A stretch of DNA of 54,541 bases from Gammaproteobacteria bacterium. Lineage in GTDB: Bacteria; Pseudomonadota; Gammaproteobacteria; GCA-002705445; GCA-002716945. The notes beneath the pieces are model-generated. The model had not been told where the DNA came from. It saw nothing but the letters and a program-made list of their open reading frames with translations, and did no database searches. The position numbers and the translations under genes are program-made. Of the stretch, positions 38,896-49,114 are shown piece after piece. Within the stretch, counting starts at the first letter, position 1. Every line of letters begins with the position of its first letter. Where the stretch lies: positions 1 through 54,541 of the forward strand of contig JAQWOB010000023.1 of NCBI GenBank assembly GCA_029246085.1, written 5' to 3'.

Positions 38896-39971
38896 AAAAA
38901 TGATTTACTAATTTTATTCACATTCTCTATTAAGTCTTTTTTGTCATCATTAGTTATTGTGATGTGACCTAGTTTTCTATTTAACCTTTCTGATTTTCCA
39001 TAGTCATATACTTTATAAGTATTATTGCTTTTATTAATATTTTTAGGCATTTTTGAGATAATATTGAGCATTGCTGAATTACCATTAACTGAGATATTTT
39101 TAATATTAATATCTGCGATCGCCATAATATGAGCTTCAAATTGGCTAATATTGGCACCCTCATTTGTCCAATGACCAGAATTGTGAACTCTGGGGGCCAT
39201 TTCATTTGCAATAAGATTACCAGATTTATCTAAAAAGAATTCTATTACTAGCACCCCAGTATAGTTTAATTCTTTGGTTATTTTATTATGATAAGACTCT
39301 GCTAATTTTTGAAGTTTAGGATTTTCATATGGAGCAATGCTTAAGTTTAAGATTCCATCTCTATGGAAATTTTCAACAAGAGGATAAAAAATTGTTTCAG
39401 ATGATTTAGGACAGACCCCTATTATTGATACTTCAGTTTTAAAGTCTACTTTTTTTTCAAGGATAGATTCTGTTTCTCCAGATAGTCGCCATGCTTCTTC
39501 TGCACTGTATTTATTAATTGTAATTTGATTTTTACCATCATAACCCAATCTCCTTGATTTCAGAATTGAGTCATTGCCAAGTATCTCAATAGCTAGAGAA
39601 AGATCACTTATAGAATTAACAGTACGAAATTCAGTTGTCGGAATATTACATCCATTAAATATATTTTTTTCTTTGAGCCTATCTTGACAAATTTCTACTG
39701 CATATGAGCCCGGGTATACCGAAACTTTATTTTCTAAGTATTTCAATGCTTCTGATGGTACATTTTCAAAATCGATAGTTACAACATCGCACTCAGTAAT
39801 TAAAAGGTCTAGAGAGCCTTTGTCATTATAGTCAGATTTAATACATTGGACATATTTTGATGCTGGCGGGTTATCACTTGGATCCACAACTATGAAGTCA
39901 ATATTATGTTTTTCAGACATTTGAATCATCATCATTGCTAACTGTCCGCCACCAAGAATTCCAATACGCAT
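38892..39971 (-). CDS. purK: 5-(carboxyamino)imidazole ribonucleotide synthase
   Basis: IGILGGGQLAMMM; VVDPSDNPPA; NEMAPRVHNSGHWT. Confidence 0.96.
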   Translation of the reverse strand: MRIGILGGGQLAMMMIQMSEKHNIDFIVVDPSDNPPASKYVQCIKSDYNDKGSLDLLITECDVVTIDFENVPSEALKYLENKVSVYPGSYAVEICQDRLKEKNIFNGCNIPTTEFRTVNSISDLSLAIEILGNDSILKSRRLGYDGKNQITINKYSAEEAWRLSGETESILEKKVDFKTEVSIIGVCPKSSETIFYPLVENFHRDGILNLSIAPYENPKLQKLAESYHNKITKELNYTGVLVIEFFLDKSGNLIANEMAPRVHNSGHWTNEGANISQFEAHIMAIADINIKNISVNGNSAMLNIISKMPKNINKSNNTYKVYDYGKSERLNRKLGHITITNDDKKDLIENVNKISKSFF

Positions 39972-39972
39972 T

Positions 39973-40470
39973 TTATTTTCTCGGATCTCCATTCTTTAAA
40001 ACATCAACCGTTTGTTTCTTTCTAAATTTAATTAGAGCATCTTTTATTTTTGGATACTTAGAACTTAGGATGCTTGCGGCAAGTAATGCAGAATTAATTG
40101 CACCACTTTTCCCAATAGCTACTGTAGCAACTGGAATACCTTTTGGCATTTGTGCGATTGACAATAAAGAGTCTAAACCATCTAAACTTTTGGACTTAAT
40201 TGGCACACCAATAACAGGTAAGTGTGTTTTTGAAGCAACCATTCCTGGTAAATGTGCAGATCCACCTGCACCTGCAATAATTACTTCAATCCCTTTTGAA
40301 TCTGCAGATGACGAAAAATCATAAAGAAGATCCGGTGTTCTATGCGCAGAAACTATCTTAACTTCATATTTAATTTTTAACTTGTCAAACATGAGAGCTG
40401 TATTTTTCATGGTAGGCCAATCTGATTTAGACCCCATGATTATAGCTACTAATATGTCAGATTTCTTCAT
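39973..40470 (-). CDS. purE: 5-(carboxyamino)imidazole ribonucleotide mutase
   Basis: [43 protein letters not shown]. Confidence 0.97.
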   Translation of the reverse strand: MKKSDILVAIIMGSKSDWPTMKNTALMFDKLKIKYEVKIVSAHRTPDLLYDFSSSADSKGIEVIIAGAGGSAHLPGMVASKTHLPVIGVPIKSKSLDGLDSLLSIAQMPKGIPVATVAIGKSGAINSALLAASILSSKYPKIKDALIKFRKKQTVDVLKNGDPRK

Positions 40471-40585
40471 AAACAGATTGTATCAGTATCAATTGTACCT
40501 TAACAATACTTATTATCTTTTATTAGTCAAATTATGATTTGTTTTATATAATCTTACTTAGTCTAATTAAATGGAATAAATCAAT

Positions 40586-41536
40586 ATGTTAGTAATTACT
40601 GGTGGAGCTGGCTTTATTGGCAGTAATTTAGTCAATTTTTTAAACAATAATCAAGATGAAGAAATCTTAATTATAGAAGAAATGGATACTTATCTTAAAA
40701 AATTTAAAAATCTTGATGATTTAAAATATATTGACTGTATAGATAAAAATACGTTTATTAATGATATAAACAATAATTCATCAAAATATAAAGGCAAGAT
40801 TAATAATATATTTCACTTAGGAGCATGTTCCAAAACTACAGAACCTGATAGAGATTATATCATGTCAACAAATTTTGAGTATTCAAAAGATATCTTGAAA
40901 TACTCGGCTAATAATAAAATTTCATTGATTTATGCTTCCTCCGCATCAGTCTATGGAGAAACTAAACTATTTATCGAGGAACCCGAGCACGAATCATTTC
41001 TCAACCATTATGCTGAGTCTAAATTATTATTTGATCAGTATTATAGGATTAATAGAGAAAAAATTACTTCGCAAGTTGTGGGATTAAGATATTTCAATGT
41101 ATTTGGGCCAAGAGAATTTCATAAAGAAGGAATGTTTAGTGTGATATATCATTTTTTTACTCAGATGAATGAATCAGGCAGTATTAATCTTTTTAAAGGC
41201 AGCCATGGTTATAAGGATGGAGAGCAAAGAAGAGATTTTATACATGTAGATGATACAGTAAAGGTAAATAATTGGTTCAAAACAAATCCAGGAGTATCTG
41301 GAATATATAATGTTGGAACAGGGAAAAGTAGAACTTTTAATGATATAGCGAATTGTGTTTTAGATTATTATAAAAAAGGATCTATAAATTACATAAATTT
41401 TCCAGATAATTTAGAAGACCAATATCAGGCATTCACTGAAGCTGATATGTCAAAAATAAAGGCCAAAGGGTATTCCGATAATTTTATTAATTTAGAAGAA
41501 GGCGTTAAGTCTTACTTGGACTGGTTATCAAAATAA
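40586..41536 (+). CDS. hldD: ADP-glyceromanno-heptose 6-epimerase
   Basis: [58 protein letters not shown]. Confidence 0.93.
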   Translation: MLVITGGAGFIGSNLVNFLNNNQDEEILIIEEMDTYLKKFKNLDDLKYIDCIDKNTFINDINNNSSKYKGKINNIFHLGACSKTTEPDRDYIMSTNFEYSKDILKYSANNKISLIYASSASVYGETKLFIEEPEHESFLNHYAESKLLFDQYYRINREKITSQVVGLRYFNVFGPREFHKEGMFSVIYHFFTQMNESGSINLFKGSHGYKDGEQRRDFIHVDDTVKVNNWFKTNPGVSGIYNVGTGKSRTFNDIANCVLDYYKKGSINYINFPDNLEDQYQAFTEADMSKIKAKGYSDNFINLEEGVKSYLDWLSK

Positions 41537-41538
41537 TT

Positions 41539-42546
41539 ATGAGTTCAAAAGAAACATTTTTAATTATCGCTCCTTCTTGGATTGGTGATTTAATTATTTC
41601 TCAATCATTGATTAAATATTTAAAAAAAGAATACCTAGATTGTCAAATTGATATTATTGTTAGGCCAGAATTAGTTAAATTAGCAAAGATGATGCCAGAG
41701 GTTCAAAATATTTATTCTCTAGATATTGAGCATAAGGAATTAGGTTTGATTAAAAGACATATATTGGCAAAGGAGATAAAAAAATATTCATATTCAACTT
41801 CCATAATACTGCCAAATAGCTTCAAGTCAGCTATTATTCCTTGGTTAGCAAATGTACCGCTTAGGGTTGGGTATAATAGAGAATTAAGATTATTTCTACT
41901 AAATAAAAAATACTCTTTAATTAAACATAAAGATAGTATGGTCAACCGATATTTAAAATTAGCAGATGGATCTTACTCAGATAGCATTAGGCCGTCACTT
42001 GTAATTGATAGAGATTTAGCTGACTCGATTGGTAGAAAATATCTAATTAATAATTCTAAAAAAAATATAGTCTTATGTCCAGAAGCTGAATATGGATCAG
42101 CTAAAAGATGGCCAACCAATAAATGGGTGCAGCTAGCTAATTTTTATAAGGAAAAAAATTATAATGTTTATTTGCTTGGCAAAAATAAAAATCTTGATAT
42201 AAAATATAATAGTGTCTTGAAAAAAGATTCAGTCATTTCATTATTAGGAAAAACTAGCCTTGAAGAAGCCACTTATCTTTTGTCGTTAGTAGATTTAGTG
42301 ATTACAAATGATTCTGGGTTAATGCATATTACAGCTTCAGTTAACACTAATTTAATTTCAATATTTGGCTCTTCGTCACCATTTTATACGCCACCACTAA
42401 TGAAGGATCAATTTGGCGAGGTAGTATATAAAGCTCTTAAATGTAGCCCATGCTTTAAGAGAGAATGTCCATTACAGCATCTAAATTGCCTTAATCATAT
42501 TAGTGCTGAAGAAATACTTAATAAATCCATCAAATACTTAAGTTGA
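41539..42546 (+). CDS. waaF: Lipopolysaccharide heptosyltransferase II
   Basis: IIAPSWIGDLIISQSLIKYLK; LCPEAEYGSAKRWP; ITNDSGLMHI; KCSPCFKRECPLQHLNCL. Confidence 0.93.
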   Translation: MSSKETFLIIAPSWIGDLIISQSLIKYLKKEYLDCQIDIIVRPELVKLAKMMPEVQNIYSLDIEHKELGLIKRHILAKEIKKYSYSTSIILPNSFKSAIIPWLANVPLRVGYNRELRLFLLNKKYSLIKHKDSMVNRYLKLADGSYSDSIRPSLVIDRDLADSIGRKYLINNSKKNIVLCPEAEYGSAKRWPTNKWVQLANFYKEKNYNVYLLGKNKNLDIKYNSVLKKDSVISLLGKTSLEEATYLLSLVDLVITNDSGLMHITASVNTNLISIFGSSSPFYTPPLMKDQFGEVVYKALKCSPCFKRECPLQHLNCLNHISAEEILNKSIKYLS

Positions 42547-43551
42547 TGAAATAAATTTCTGCATTTTTAAGAGTGATTTTTTAATATCTATGCTTATGAA
42601 ACTTTTATTATTCCCGGTATCGGTAAAAGATAATTTATTTTCAAAATTATTTATTGTTTCCCACCTCAAACTTGTTGATGATTTCTTTTTTGGATAAAAT
42701 CCTATTGTTTTCTTATTTAAAGAACCAGCAACATGTAATGGTCCAGTAGAGCCAGCAATAAATACATCACAGACACTTATATTATTAACCATATTCAAGA
42801 TACTTTTTTTAGGCTCAATTACTCTAATTGTTACCTCATTATCAATACTGATTTTTAAATTTTTAGCAATCTGTTCTTCTTCTATTGAACAATGAATCAA
42901 AAAATTATAATCATCAAACTTTCTTAGGCCTTTGCATATATTGCCAAAATCATCCAAGCTTAATCCCTTTGATGAGCCACCTGTGCCTGGATGTAAAAAT
43001 ATTATTTTTTTATCTGGATTTAGATTATATTCATTCATAAAATTAACTTTATTCTTAGAAGCCATTTCATAGTTATAAGTTAAATAAGGACCAAGACCCA
43101 TTTCTTTAATATTAGATATATTCATTATTTTAAAAACTTCATATACAAGATCTATATTATATTCATATTCAGGTTTTTTAGACTTAGACCTTTTTTGATA
43201 AAGTTTATGATTATAAAATATTTGAGCTAGTTTTGTTTTAGGAGCGAATCTTAAGGGTATATTTAGTTTTTTTAATAAATACCCAATTCTAAATGTTGAA
43301 AAAAATGATATTGCTACATCAAATTTATATTGCTTTAGGAGTGGATAGAGATCTTTGATTTTTTTATCTACCACTACTTCATCAATGAATTCACACTGCT
43401 GAGCAAGCTCTTCTACATTTTTTGACACAAGACATACTATTTTGGAATCAGGAATATTTTTTTTTAGTGAAGCAACCGCAGGTAATATTAAAGCAAAATC
43501 TCCAATCTTATCATTTCTGATTATTAAGATTTGTTGGGTTTTTTTTGTCAT
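42538..43551 (-). CDS. Glycosyltransferase family 9 (heptosyltransferase-like)
   Basis: IIRNDKIGDFALILPAVASLKK; FLHPGTGGSSKGLSLDDF; VFIAGSTGPLHVAGSLNKKTIGFYP. Confidence 0.9.
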   Translation of the reverse strand: MTKKTQQILIIRNDKIGDFALILPAVASLKKNIPDSKIVCLVSKNVEELAQQCEFIDEVVVDKKIKDLYPLLKQYKFDVAISFFSTFRIGYLLKKLNIPLRFAPKTKLAQIFYNHKLYQKRSKSKKPEYEYNIDLVYEVFKIMNISNIKEMGLGPYLTYNYEMASKNKVNFMNEYNLNPDKKIIFLHPGTGGSSKGLSLDDFGNICKGLRKFDDYNFLIHCSIEEEQIAKNLKISIDNEVTIRVIEPKKSILNMVNNISVCDVFIAGSTGPLHVAGSLNKKTIGFYPKKKSSTSLRWETINNFENKLSFTDTGNNKSFISIDIKKSLLKMQKFISST

Positions 43552-43556
43552 TCCTT

Positions 43557-44489
43557 TTAAAGCTGTTTTTTAAAATAAAGTATTGTTTCTTTAAGGCCAT
43601 CTATCACGTCTACATGAGGCTCCCAATCAAGATACTTTTTAGCTTTACTTATATCTGGCCTACGCCTAACTGGATCATCTATCGGCAATCCTTTATTTAT
43701 AATTTTAGATTTTGAATCAGTAAGCTTAATTATCATTTGAGCTAATTCAATAATTTTAAACTCTACAGGATTGCCTAAATTAATAGGACCGGTGGTTGTT
43801 TTTTCTGATAACATCATTTTCATCATGCCATTAACTAAATCATCGATATAGCAAAATGATCTTGTCTGTTCTCCATTACCATATACTGTTATATCTTCAT
43901 TAGTTAAAGCTTGCATTATAAAGTTACTGACAACTCTGCCATCATTAGGATGCATATTAGGGCCATATGTATTAAATATTCTTACTACCTTGATATCCAA
44001 GTCATGCTGTCTCTTATAATCAAAAAATAAAGTTTCAGCGCATCTTTTGCCTTCATCATAACAACTTCTTGGGCCGATAGGGTTAACATTACCCCAATAA
44101 CTTTCAACTTGCGGATGCACGTCAGGATCACCATAGACTTCTGATGTGGAGGCTTGCAATATTCTTGCATTAATTCTTTTAGCTAACCCAAGCATGTTAA
44201 TAGCGCCATGAACTGTTGTTTTTGTTGTTTGGACAGGATCATGTTGATAGTGAATAGGAGAAGCTGGACAAGCTAAATTATAAATTTCATCAACTTCTAC
44301 ATATAAAGGAAAACAGATGTCATGCCTTATAGCTTCGAAGTATGTGTTTTTGAAAAGGCCGCTTATGTTTTCTTTAGTGCCAGTAAAATAATTATCGATG
44401 CATAGAACATCATTGCCTTCATCAAGAAGCTTCTTACATAAATGCGAACCAATGAATCCTGCTCCACCTGTAACTAAGATTTTTTTCAT
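43557..44489 (-). CDS. UDP-glucuronate decarboxylase (UDP-xylose synthase)-like SDR
   Basis: [74 protein letters not shown]. Confidence 0.92.
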   Translation of the reverse strand: MKKILVTGGAGFIGSHLCKKLLDEGNDVLCIDNYFTGTKENISGLFKNTYFEAIRHDICFPLYVEVDEIYNLACPASPIHYQHDPVQTTKTTVHGAINMLGLAKRINARILQASTSEVYGDPDVHPQVESYWGNVNPIGPRSCYDEGKRCAETLFFDYKRQHDLDIKVVRIFNTYGPNMHPNDGRVVSNFIMQALTNEDITVYGNGEQTRSFCYIDDLVNGMMKMMLSEKTTTGPINLGNPVEFKIIELAQMIIKLTDSKSKIINKGLPIDDPVRRRPDISKAKKYLDWEPHVDVIDGLKETILYFKKQL

Positions 44490-44511
44490 ATGTTTTATTT
44501 CACTTTAAAAA

Positions 44512-44520
44512 ATTATACCA
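44512..44520 (-). promoter_or_regulatory. Putative extended -10 promoter (TGGTATAAT, minus strand)
   Basis: ATTATACCA on + strand, upstream of the UXS gene start at 44489. Confidence 0.5.
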
Positions 44521-44540
44521 TACCTTAATCTATTCAATTT

Positions 44541-44549
44541 TGCTATAAT
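44541..44549 (+). promoter_or_regulatory. Putative extended -10 promoter (TGCTATAAT)
   Basis: TG-C-TATAAT 12 nt upstream of GT4 ATG at 44562. Confidence 0.5.
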
Positions 44550-44561
44550 ATTCTAATATTT

Positions 44562-45650
44562 ATGAACAAGATACTAGCAATATGTACATCACCTGACAAA
44601 GGCGGCCTAGAGCTATATTTTGTTAACATGGTCAATCATTTTCATTTGAGTGAAAAAAATATAACTGCTGTTTGTCAAGAAGATAGTCAAATTTCAAAAT
44701 TAGTTAAATCACCCGTGATTGGAGTAACTAAGACCTCAATATTTAATATTTTCTACAAATCTTATAAATTATCTAACTATATAAACAAAGAGAATATTAA
44801 AATAGTTCATGTGAGCTGGACTAAAGATTTATTTTTTGCTGCTCTAGTAAAATTATTTTCAAATCAACAGGTAAAAATTATTTATCATAGACAAATGAAA
44901 ATAACTAGATATAAAAAAGATTTTTATCATAATTTTATCTATAAAAGCATTAGTATTGTTTTAGTTATAACAAAAGGCTTGCTTATTGATTGCCAAAAAT
45001 ATCTTCCAATAGATGGCGATAAAATAATTGAATTGCCATATGGAATTTCATTACCTGACAATAATAAAATCTATGATAAAAAAATATTCTTAAATGACCT
45101 TAAGCTTAAAGAAGATATTTTTACTATTGGTGTTTTCTCGCGTATAGAAGAACAAAAGGGACAGCATTTAGTGATAGAGGCCTTAAACCTGCTATCAGAA
45201 AAAAATATACAATTAGTTGTAGTAGGGCATTGTATGGACCCTAGTTACCAGAATAATTTAATTGATATGATTAATAAATACAAAATGAGTCATCGAGTTG
45301 CTTTTACGCCTTTCATTGAGTCTCCAATGAAATTGATGCCAATGCTAGATTTAATTATTTTACCTACTTACGAAGAAACGTTTGGCTTGGTTGTCGCAGA
45401 ATCTATGTTAATGGGAACTCCGGTTATTGGTAGTAATGCTGGTGGAGTACCAGAAATCATTAGCGATGAGCATAATGGTTTATTATTTGAGTCAAAGAAT
45501 TATAAATCTTTAAGTGAGAAAATAATTTCTATTTATAAATCAGAAGAGTTTAGGGTAAAACTATCAAATAATGCTAAAATATTTGCTAACGAACATTATG
45601 ATTACCAGAAACATTTTTCTAGACTAGAAAGCATTATACAGAAATTATGA
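44562..45650 (+). CDS. Family 4 glycosyltransferase
   Basis: IGVFSRIEEQKGQHLVIEAL; ILPTYEETFGLVVAESMLMGTPVIGSNAGGVPEII. Confidence 0.93.
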   Translation: MNKILAICTSPDKGGLELYFVNMVNHFHLSEKNITAVCQEDSQISKLVKSPVIGVTKTSIFNIFYKSYKLSNYINKENIKIVHVSWTKDLFFAALVKLFSNQQVKIIYHRQMKITRYKKDFYHNFIYKSISIVLVITKGLLIDCQKYLPIDGDKIIELPYGISLPDNNKIYDKKIFLNDLKLKEDIFTIGVFSRIEEQKGQHLVIEALNLLSEKNIQLVVVGHCMDPSYQNNLIDMINKYKMSHRVAFTPFIESPMKLMPMLDLIILPTYEETFGLVVAESMLMGTPVIGSNAGGVPEIISDEHNGLLFESKNYKSLSEKIISIYKSEEFRVKLSNNAKIFANEHYDYQKHFSRLESIIQKL

Positions 45651-46438
45651 ATAAGATAAGCGGAACAATAATAACACTTAATACTGAAAAACTGATTACA
45701 GACTGTATTATATCTTTGAAAAAAGTATGTGATGAAATAATAGTGCTTGATTCTCTAAGCACTGATAAGACTGCTCAAATTGCTAAAGAGCTCGGTGCAA
45801 AAGTTTACTTCCAAGATTTTTTAGGCGATGGACCTCAAAAAAGATTAGCAGCATCTTATGCGTCCAATGATTGGGTATTTAGTTTAGATGCAGATGAAAG
45901 ACTTGAAGATGATTTGATTGAGTTTGTCAATTCTTTAAAATTAGACTCAGGCAATTATAATGCTTATTCATTTAGAAGAAGAAATTTTTGTGGAAAAAAA
46001 TGGATTAAAGCTGCTAGCTTCTATCCAGATAGAGTCATACGTCTTTATAATAAGTCACAAGTAAATTACACCATGAGTACATCGCATGCTTATGTAGACT
46101 CATCAGCTAAAAACATAGACTGTCATTTATTACACTATACTTATAGTTCATACACAGACTGGATCAATAAGATTAATTTCTATAGCTTGGAAAGCGCAAA
46201 AACTATGCATATTGCTGGAATTAAAAGATCAAATATTAGACCTATTACGCATTCATTGTTTTCATTTTTTAAAAAAATGTTTTTTAAAGGTGGAATCTTT
46301 CAAGGAATTGACGGCTTTACTGTTGCCTTAACTACTATGTTTAATACTTATATGAAATATATAAAGCTAAATGAGTTATATGATAATAAAGAGGATCCAA
46401 GCAAACATTTTCCAGTAAAAAAATCAGATAACGAGTAA
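45647..46438 (+). CDS. Family 2 glycosyltransferase (WaaE/KdtX-like)
   Basis: GTIITLNTEKLITDCIISLKKVCDEIIVLDSLSTDKTAQIAKELGAKVYFQDF; SLDADERLEDDL. Confidence 0.9.
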   Translation: MNKISGTIITLNTEKLITDCIISLKKVCDEIIVLDSLSTDKTAQIAKELGAKVYFQDFLGDGPQKRLAASYASNDWVFSLDADERLEDDLIEFVNSLKLDSGNYNAYSFRRRNFCGKKWIKAASFYPDRVIRLYNKSQVNYTMSTSHAYVDSSAKNIDCHLLHYTYSSYTDWINKINFYSLESAKTMHIAGIKRSNIRPITHSLFSFFKKMFFKGGIFQGIDGFTVALTTMFNTYMKYIKLNELYDNKEDPSKHFPVKKSDNE

Positions 46439-47005
46439 GTCTTCCGGCTTATCAATATCTTTTAATTCTGTTAATAATTCTAAATCTAATGAACGAGATC
46501 TGATATTATTTTTTACATTTTGAATATCCATGGTTTTCATGCAATCTATGAAATCTTTATACTGTCCCTTGATTCCAATTAAGTAAAAACCACCATCTAT
46601 TGATGGGCCAATAACAACATCTTTTTTTAAAAGAGCATGTTTAGCATTCATGATAGTACCTTTAGTTAAGGATGGGATATCGGATCCAATTAATATAGTT
46701 TTTTCATGTTTTGAGCTTTCTAGTAATAAGCAGTTGTTCATTCTTTCACATAGAGATGATCCTTTCTGCTGCCTTATATTCATTTTATATTTTTTCTTAA
46801 TATCATTAAATAAATTATGTTTAAAGTGAGGATATACCCATAATGTAATTTTAAAATCATTATTAATATCTGAAACTTCATCCAATATGTTTGTTAGCAT
46901 ATGTAGAGTTATAAAAGATCTCTCTTCTTTGTTTAATAAATTTTTTAACCTTGTTTTAGGATTACCATTATATGGACATTTTGAGAAAATATTTAAAGAA
47001 ATCAT
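46424..47005 (-). CDS. rSAM/selenodomain-associated transferase 1-like (DUF2064)
   Basis: FSKCPYNGNPKTRLKNLLN; ILIGSDIPSLTKGTIMNAKHALLKKDVVIGPSIDGGFYLIGIK. Confidence 0.85.
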   Translation of the reverse strand: MISLNIFSKCPYNGNPKTRLKNLLNKEERSFITLHMLTNILDEVSDINNDFKITLWVYPHFKHNLFNDIKKKYKMNIRQQKGSSLCERMNNCLLLESSKHEKTILIGSDIPSLTKGTIMNAKHALLKKDVVIGPSIDGGFYLIGIKGQYKDFIDCMKTMDIQNVKNNIRSRSLDLELLTELKDIDKPEDLLVI

Positions 47006-47661
47006 TTATAAAGTCGCTTTAAAATATGAGTTTTAACTCCAATATGGTATAAAAACCTTAGAGCCCTCATTTTTAATATAGTCCTCATAAATCCATGATC
47101 ATCCCATCTTCTAGATGATGTGATAGCATGACTATTAATTATGATAGGGGTAGATATTCTCTTTAGCATCGAGCATATCGCTATATCCTCCATTATCATC
47201 AAATTAGGAAACCCTTTGATTTTATTAAAAATATTTTTCTCAATATAAAGAACTTGATCACCAGTCCCATAATTATATAGCGTCGATCTTAAATTTATAA
47301 AGAAACTTAAAATTTTGTATTTGATTTTATCATTATTAAATTTAACTTTAAAAAATCCCCATATCTTATCTTCTTTTATAGATAATAATTGTTTTGTAGT
47401 TATGTATGTATCGGCATGCAAGAAAACAAGAGTATTACCTTTAGCAATTGATGCACCAATATTTTGCTGTATTGCTCTTCCTGGCTTAGTTTTCAGTATA
47501 TGATCAACTAAATTGTTTGCTATCTCAGTGGTATTATCAGTACTGCCCCCATCCACTAAAATTATTTCACAACTATTATGCCTTCTTAGTTCTTGCAAAT
47601 GATTAAGATTTTTAGACATATTCTGAGCTTCATTTTTTACAGGTATAATAATTGAAATCAT
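47002..47661 (-). CDS. rSAM/selenodomain-associated transferase 2-like family 2 glycosyltransferase
   Basis: ISIIIPVKNEAQNMSKNLNHL; EIILVDGGSTDNTTEIA; KPGRAIQQNIGASIAKGNTLVFLHADT. Confidence 0.87.
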   Translation of the reverse strand: MISIIIPVKNEAQNMSKNLNHLQELRRHNSCEIILVDGGSTDNTTEIANNLVDHILKTKPGRAIQQNIGASIAKGNTLVFLHADTYITTKQLLSIKEDKIWGFFKVKFNNDKIKYKILSFFINLRSTLYNYGTGDQVLYIEKNIFNKIKGFPNLMIMEDIAICSMLKRISTPIIINSHAITSSRRWDDHGFMRTILKMRALRFLYHIGVKTHILKRLYK

Positions 47662-47680
47662 TTTTTGATTTAATTTAAAC

Positions 47681-48130
47681 TCATTCTACAGTGATTGTAA
47701 TCTTTTTAGATATTAATGGCTTATCATGTGGTATATGCATATAGTCTCCAAAAATTAACTGGAGTGTATGGGTTCCACTCTTTAAATCTATGAAGGCTCT
47801 TGTCTGACCTTTGCCAAAATGTAAATGTTTCTTATCAGAAGGGATGGGTTTAGAAAGACTTGGCAATATATCGGTATCAATAATTAGATGATGATGTCCA
47901 GATAATTCTTTTTTAATCCCAGCAGGAGCAACAGTCATATTGCTAATACCAAAGATTACTTCAACTGGACTCGAGACGACCTCTTTATCTAGTGGGCTTA
48001 TAATAAAAACTTCTGCGTTTGAATTTGATAAAGACTTAGATAATCCTCCAGCAGAATTTACTAGCTTGTATGGCAATAAAAGAGAGCATAGAAATAATGT
48101 AAGTATTAAAATTTTTATTTTTTTGGTCAT
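47681..48130 (-). CDS. DUF4399-like secreted protein
   Basis: Signal peptide; SPVEVIFGISNMTVAPAGIKKELSGHHHLIIDTDILPSLSKPIPSDKKHLHFGKGQT. Confidence 0.8.
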   Translation of the reverse strand: MTKKIKILILTLFLCSLLLPYKLVNSAGGLSKSLSNSNAEVFIISPLDKEVVSSPVEVIFGISNMTVAPAGIKKELSGHHHLIIDTDILPSLSKPIPSDKKHLHFGKGQTRAFIDLKSGTHTLQLIFGDYMHIPHDKPLISKKITITVE

Positions 48131-49077
48131 AATAATGCTCCGCCGCAGCTACTCCCAGACCCAGCTGTACACCCATAACAGTGATCTGCTATATTTATTT
48201 TATCTAAAATATTGATTTTAGATAACATTGATATGTGTTTTTTTATATTGTCACTTAGATTTATTCCAAGCATTTGATTAAAATCACAATCATATATATA
48301 TCCCTCATAATCAATGCTTATCAAAGATTTGCACATTAAGTGATTAAGAGCTTCTTCATTAAAGTTATTTTTCAGTAATTTCATATATGGATTAAATTCA
48401 TTTTTAGTTATTAGTGTACTGCCAAATCTAGCTATAGGCATATTAGTTATTAAGTATAAATTATTAAAGACAATACCGTACTCTTCTTTCAAAATTTTTT
48501 TATATTTATTTTCTAAATCTAGTTGATTAGGCGGCAATATGGGACCTTGAGGATTATAAACAAGGTTGATTGCCAAATCTCTCTTATAACCATAGCCAGA
48601 TTTATTAAGTTTTTTTAAAACCTCAATGCTTTTTTTAAAAACACTTTTCCCCCTTTGGGCATCTACATTAGATTCTTCGTAGCAAGGCAAGGAAGCAATT
48701 ATCTCGACTTTATTATTTTTAAAAAAATCAAATAGATGAGTTTTCCCTGGTTCCAGTAGCACGGTTAAGTTACATCTATCAATTACATGACAGCCTAGTT
48801 TTTTTGCTTCTATAATTAAATATTCAAAATGATCATTAAGCTCTGGTGCACCGCCAGTTAAATCAATTGTTTTTATTTTAAACTTATTTATAGCAAGTAA
48901 TATTTGCTCAATTACCTTTAGAGACATCATTTCTTTTCTTTTAGGGCTAGCATTAACATGGCAATGGAGACATGCTTGATTGCATTTATAGCCAAGATTA
49001 ATTTGAAATGATTTTAATTGGCCCCTAGAAATATGAGGGAATTTCGTTTTTTTTAATAATGGGTAAACATCATGCAT
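48127..49077 (-). CDS. arsS: Radical SAM/Cys-rich domain protein, ArsS-like; alternative start at 49116
   Basis: GYKCNQACLHCHVNASPKR; DLTGGAPELNDHFEYLI; C-terminal DHCYGCTAGSGSSCGGALL. Confidence 0.85.
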   Translation of the reverse strand: MHDVYPLLKKTKFPHISRGQLKSFQINLGYKCNQACLHCHVNASPKRKEMMSLKVIEQILLAINKFKIKTIDLTGGAPELNDHFEYLIIEAKKLGCHVIDRCNLTVLLEPGKTHLFDFFKNNKVEIIASLPCYEESNVDAQRGKSVFKKSIEVLKKLNKSGYGYKRDLAINLVYNPQGPILPPNQLDLENKYKKILKEEYGIVFNNLYLITNMPIARFGSTLITKNEFNPYMKLLKNNFNEEALNHLMCKSLISIDYEGYIYDCDFNQMLGINLSDNIKKHISMLSKINILDKINIADHCYGCTAGSGSSCGGALL

Positions 49078-49091
49078 TGCTTGCGACTGAG

Positions 49092-49100
49092 TGTTATAAT
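49092..49100 (+). promoter_or_regulatory. Putative extended -10 promoter (TGTTATAAT) for tldD
   Basis: TG-T-TATAAT 14 nt upstream of tldD ATG. Confidence 0.5.
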
Positions 49101-49114
49101 ATTTCAATAATAAC

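Noticed and set aside
39935-40324. 129-aa + strand ORF
   Set aside because: Antisense to purK/purE, which carry strong family motifs.
48127-48130. Possible selenocysteine (TGA) read-through at the end of the Cys-rich rSAM gene
   Set aside because: TGA follows the complete GSSCGGALL motif. Read-through would run into the DUF4399 signal peptide in another frame, and the selenodomain positions are already Cys.
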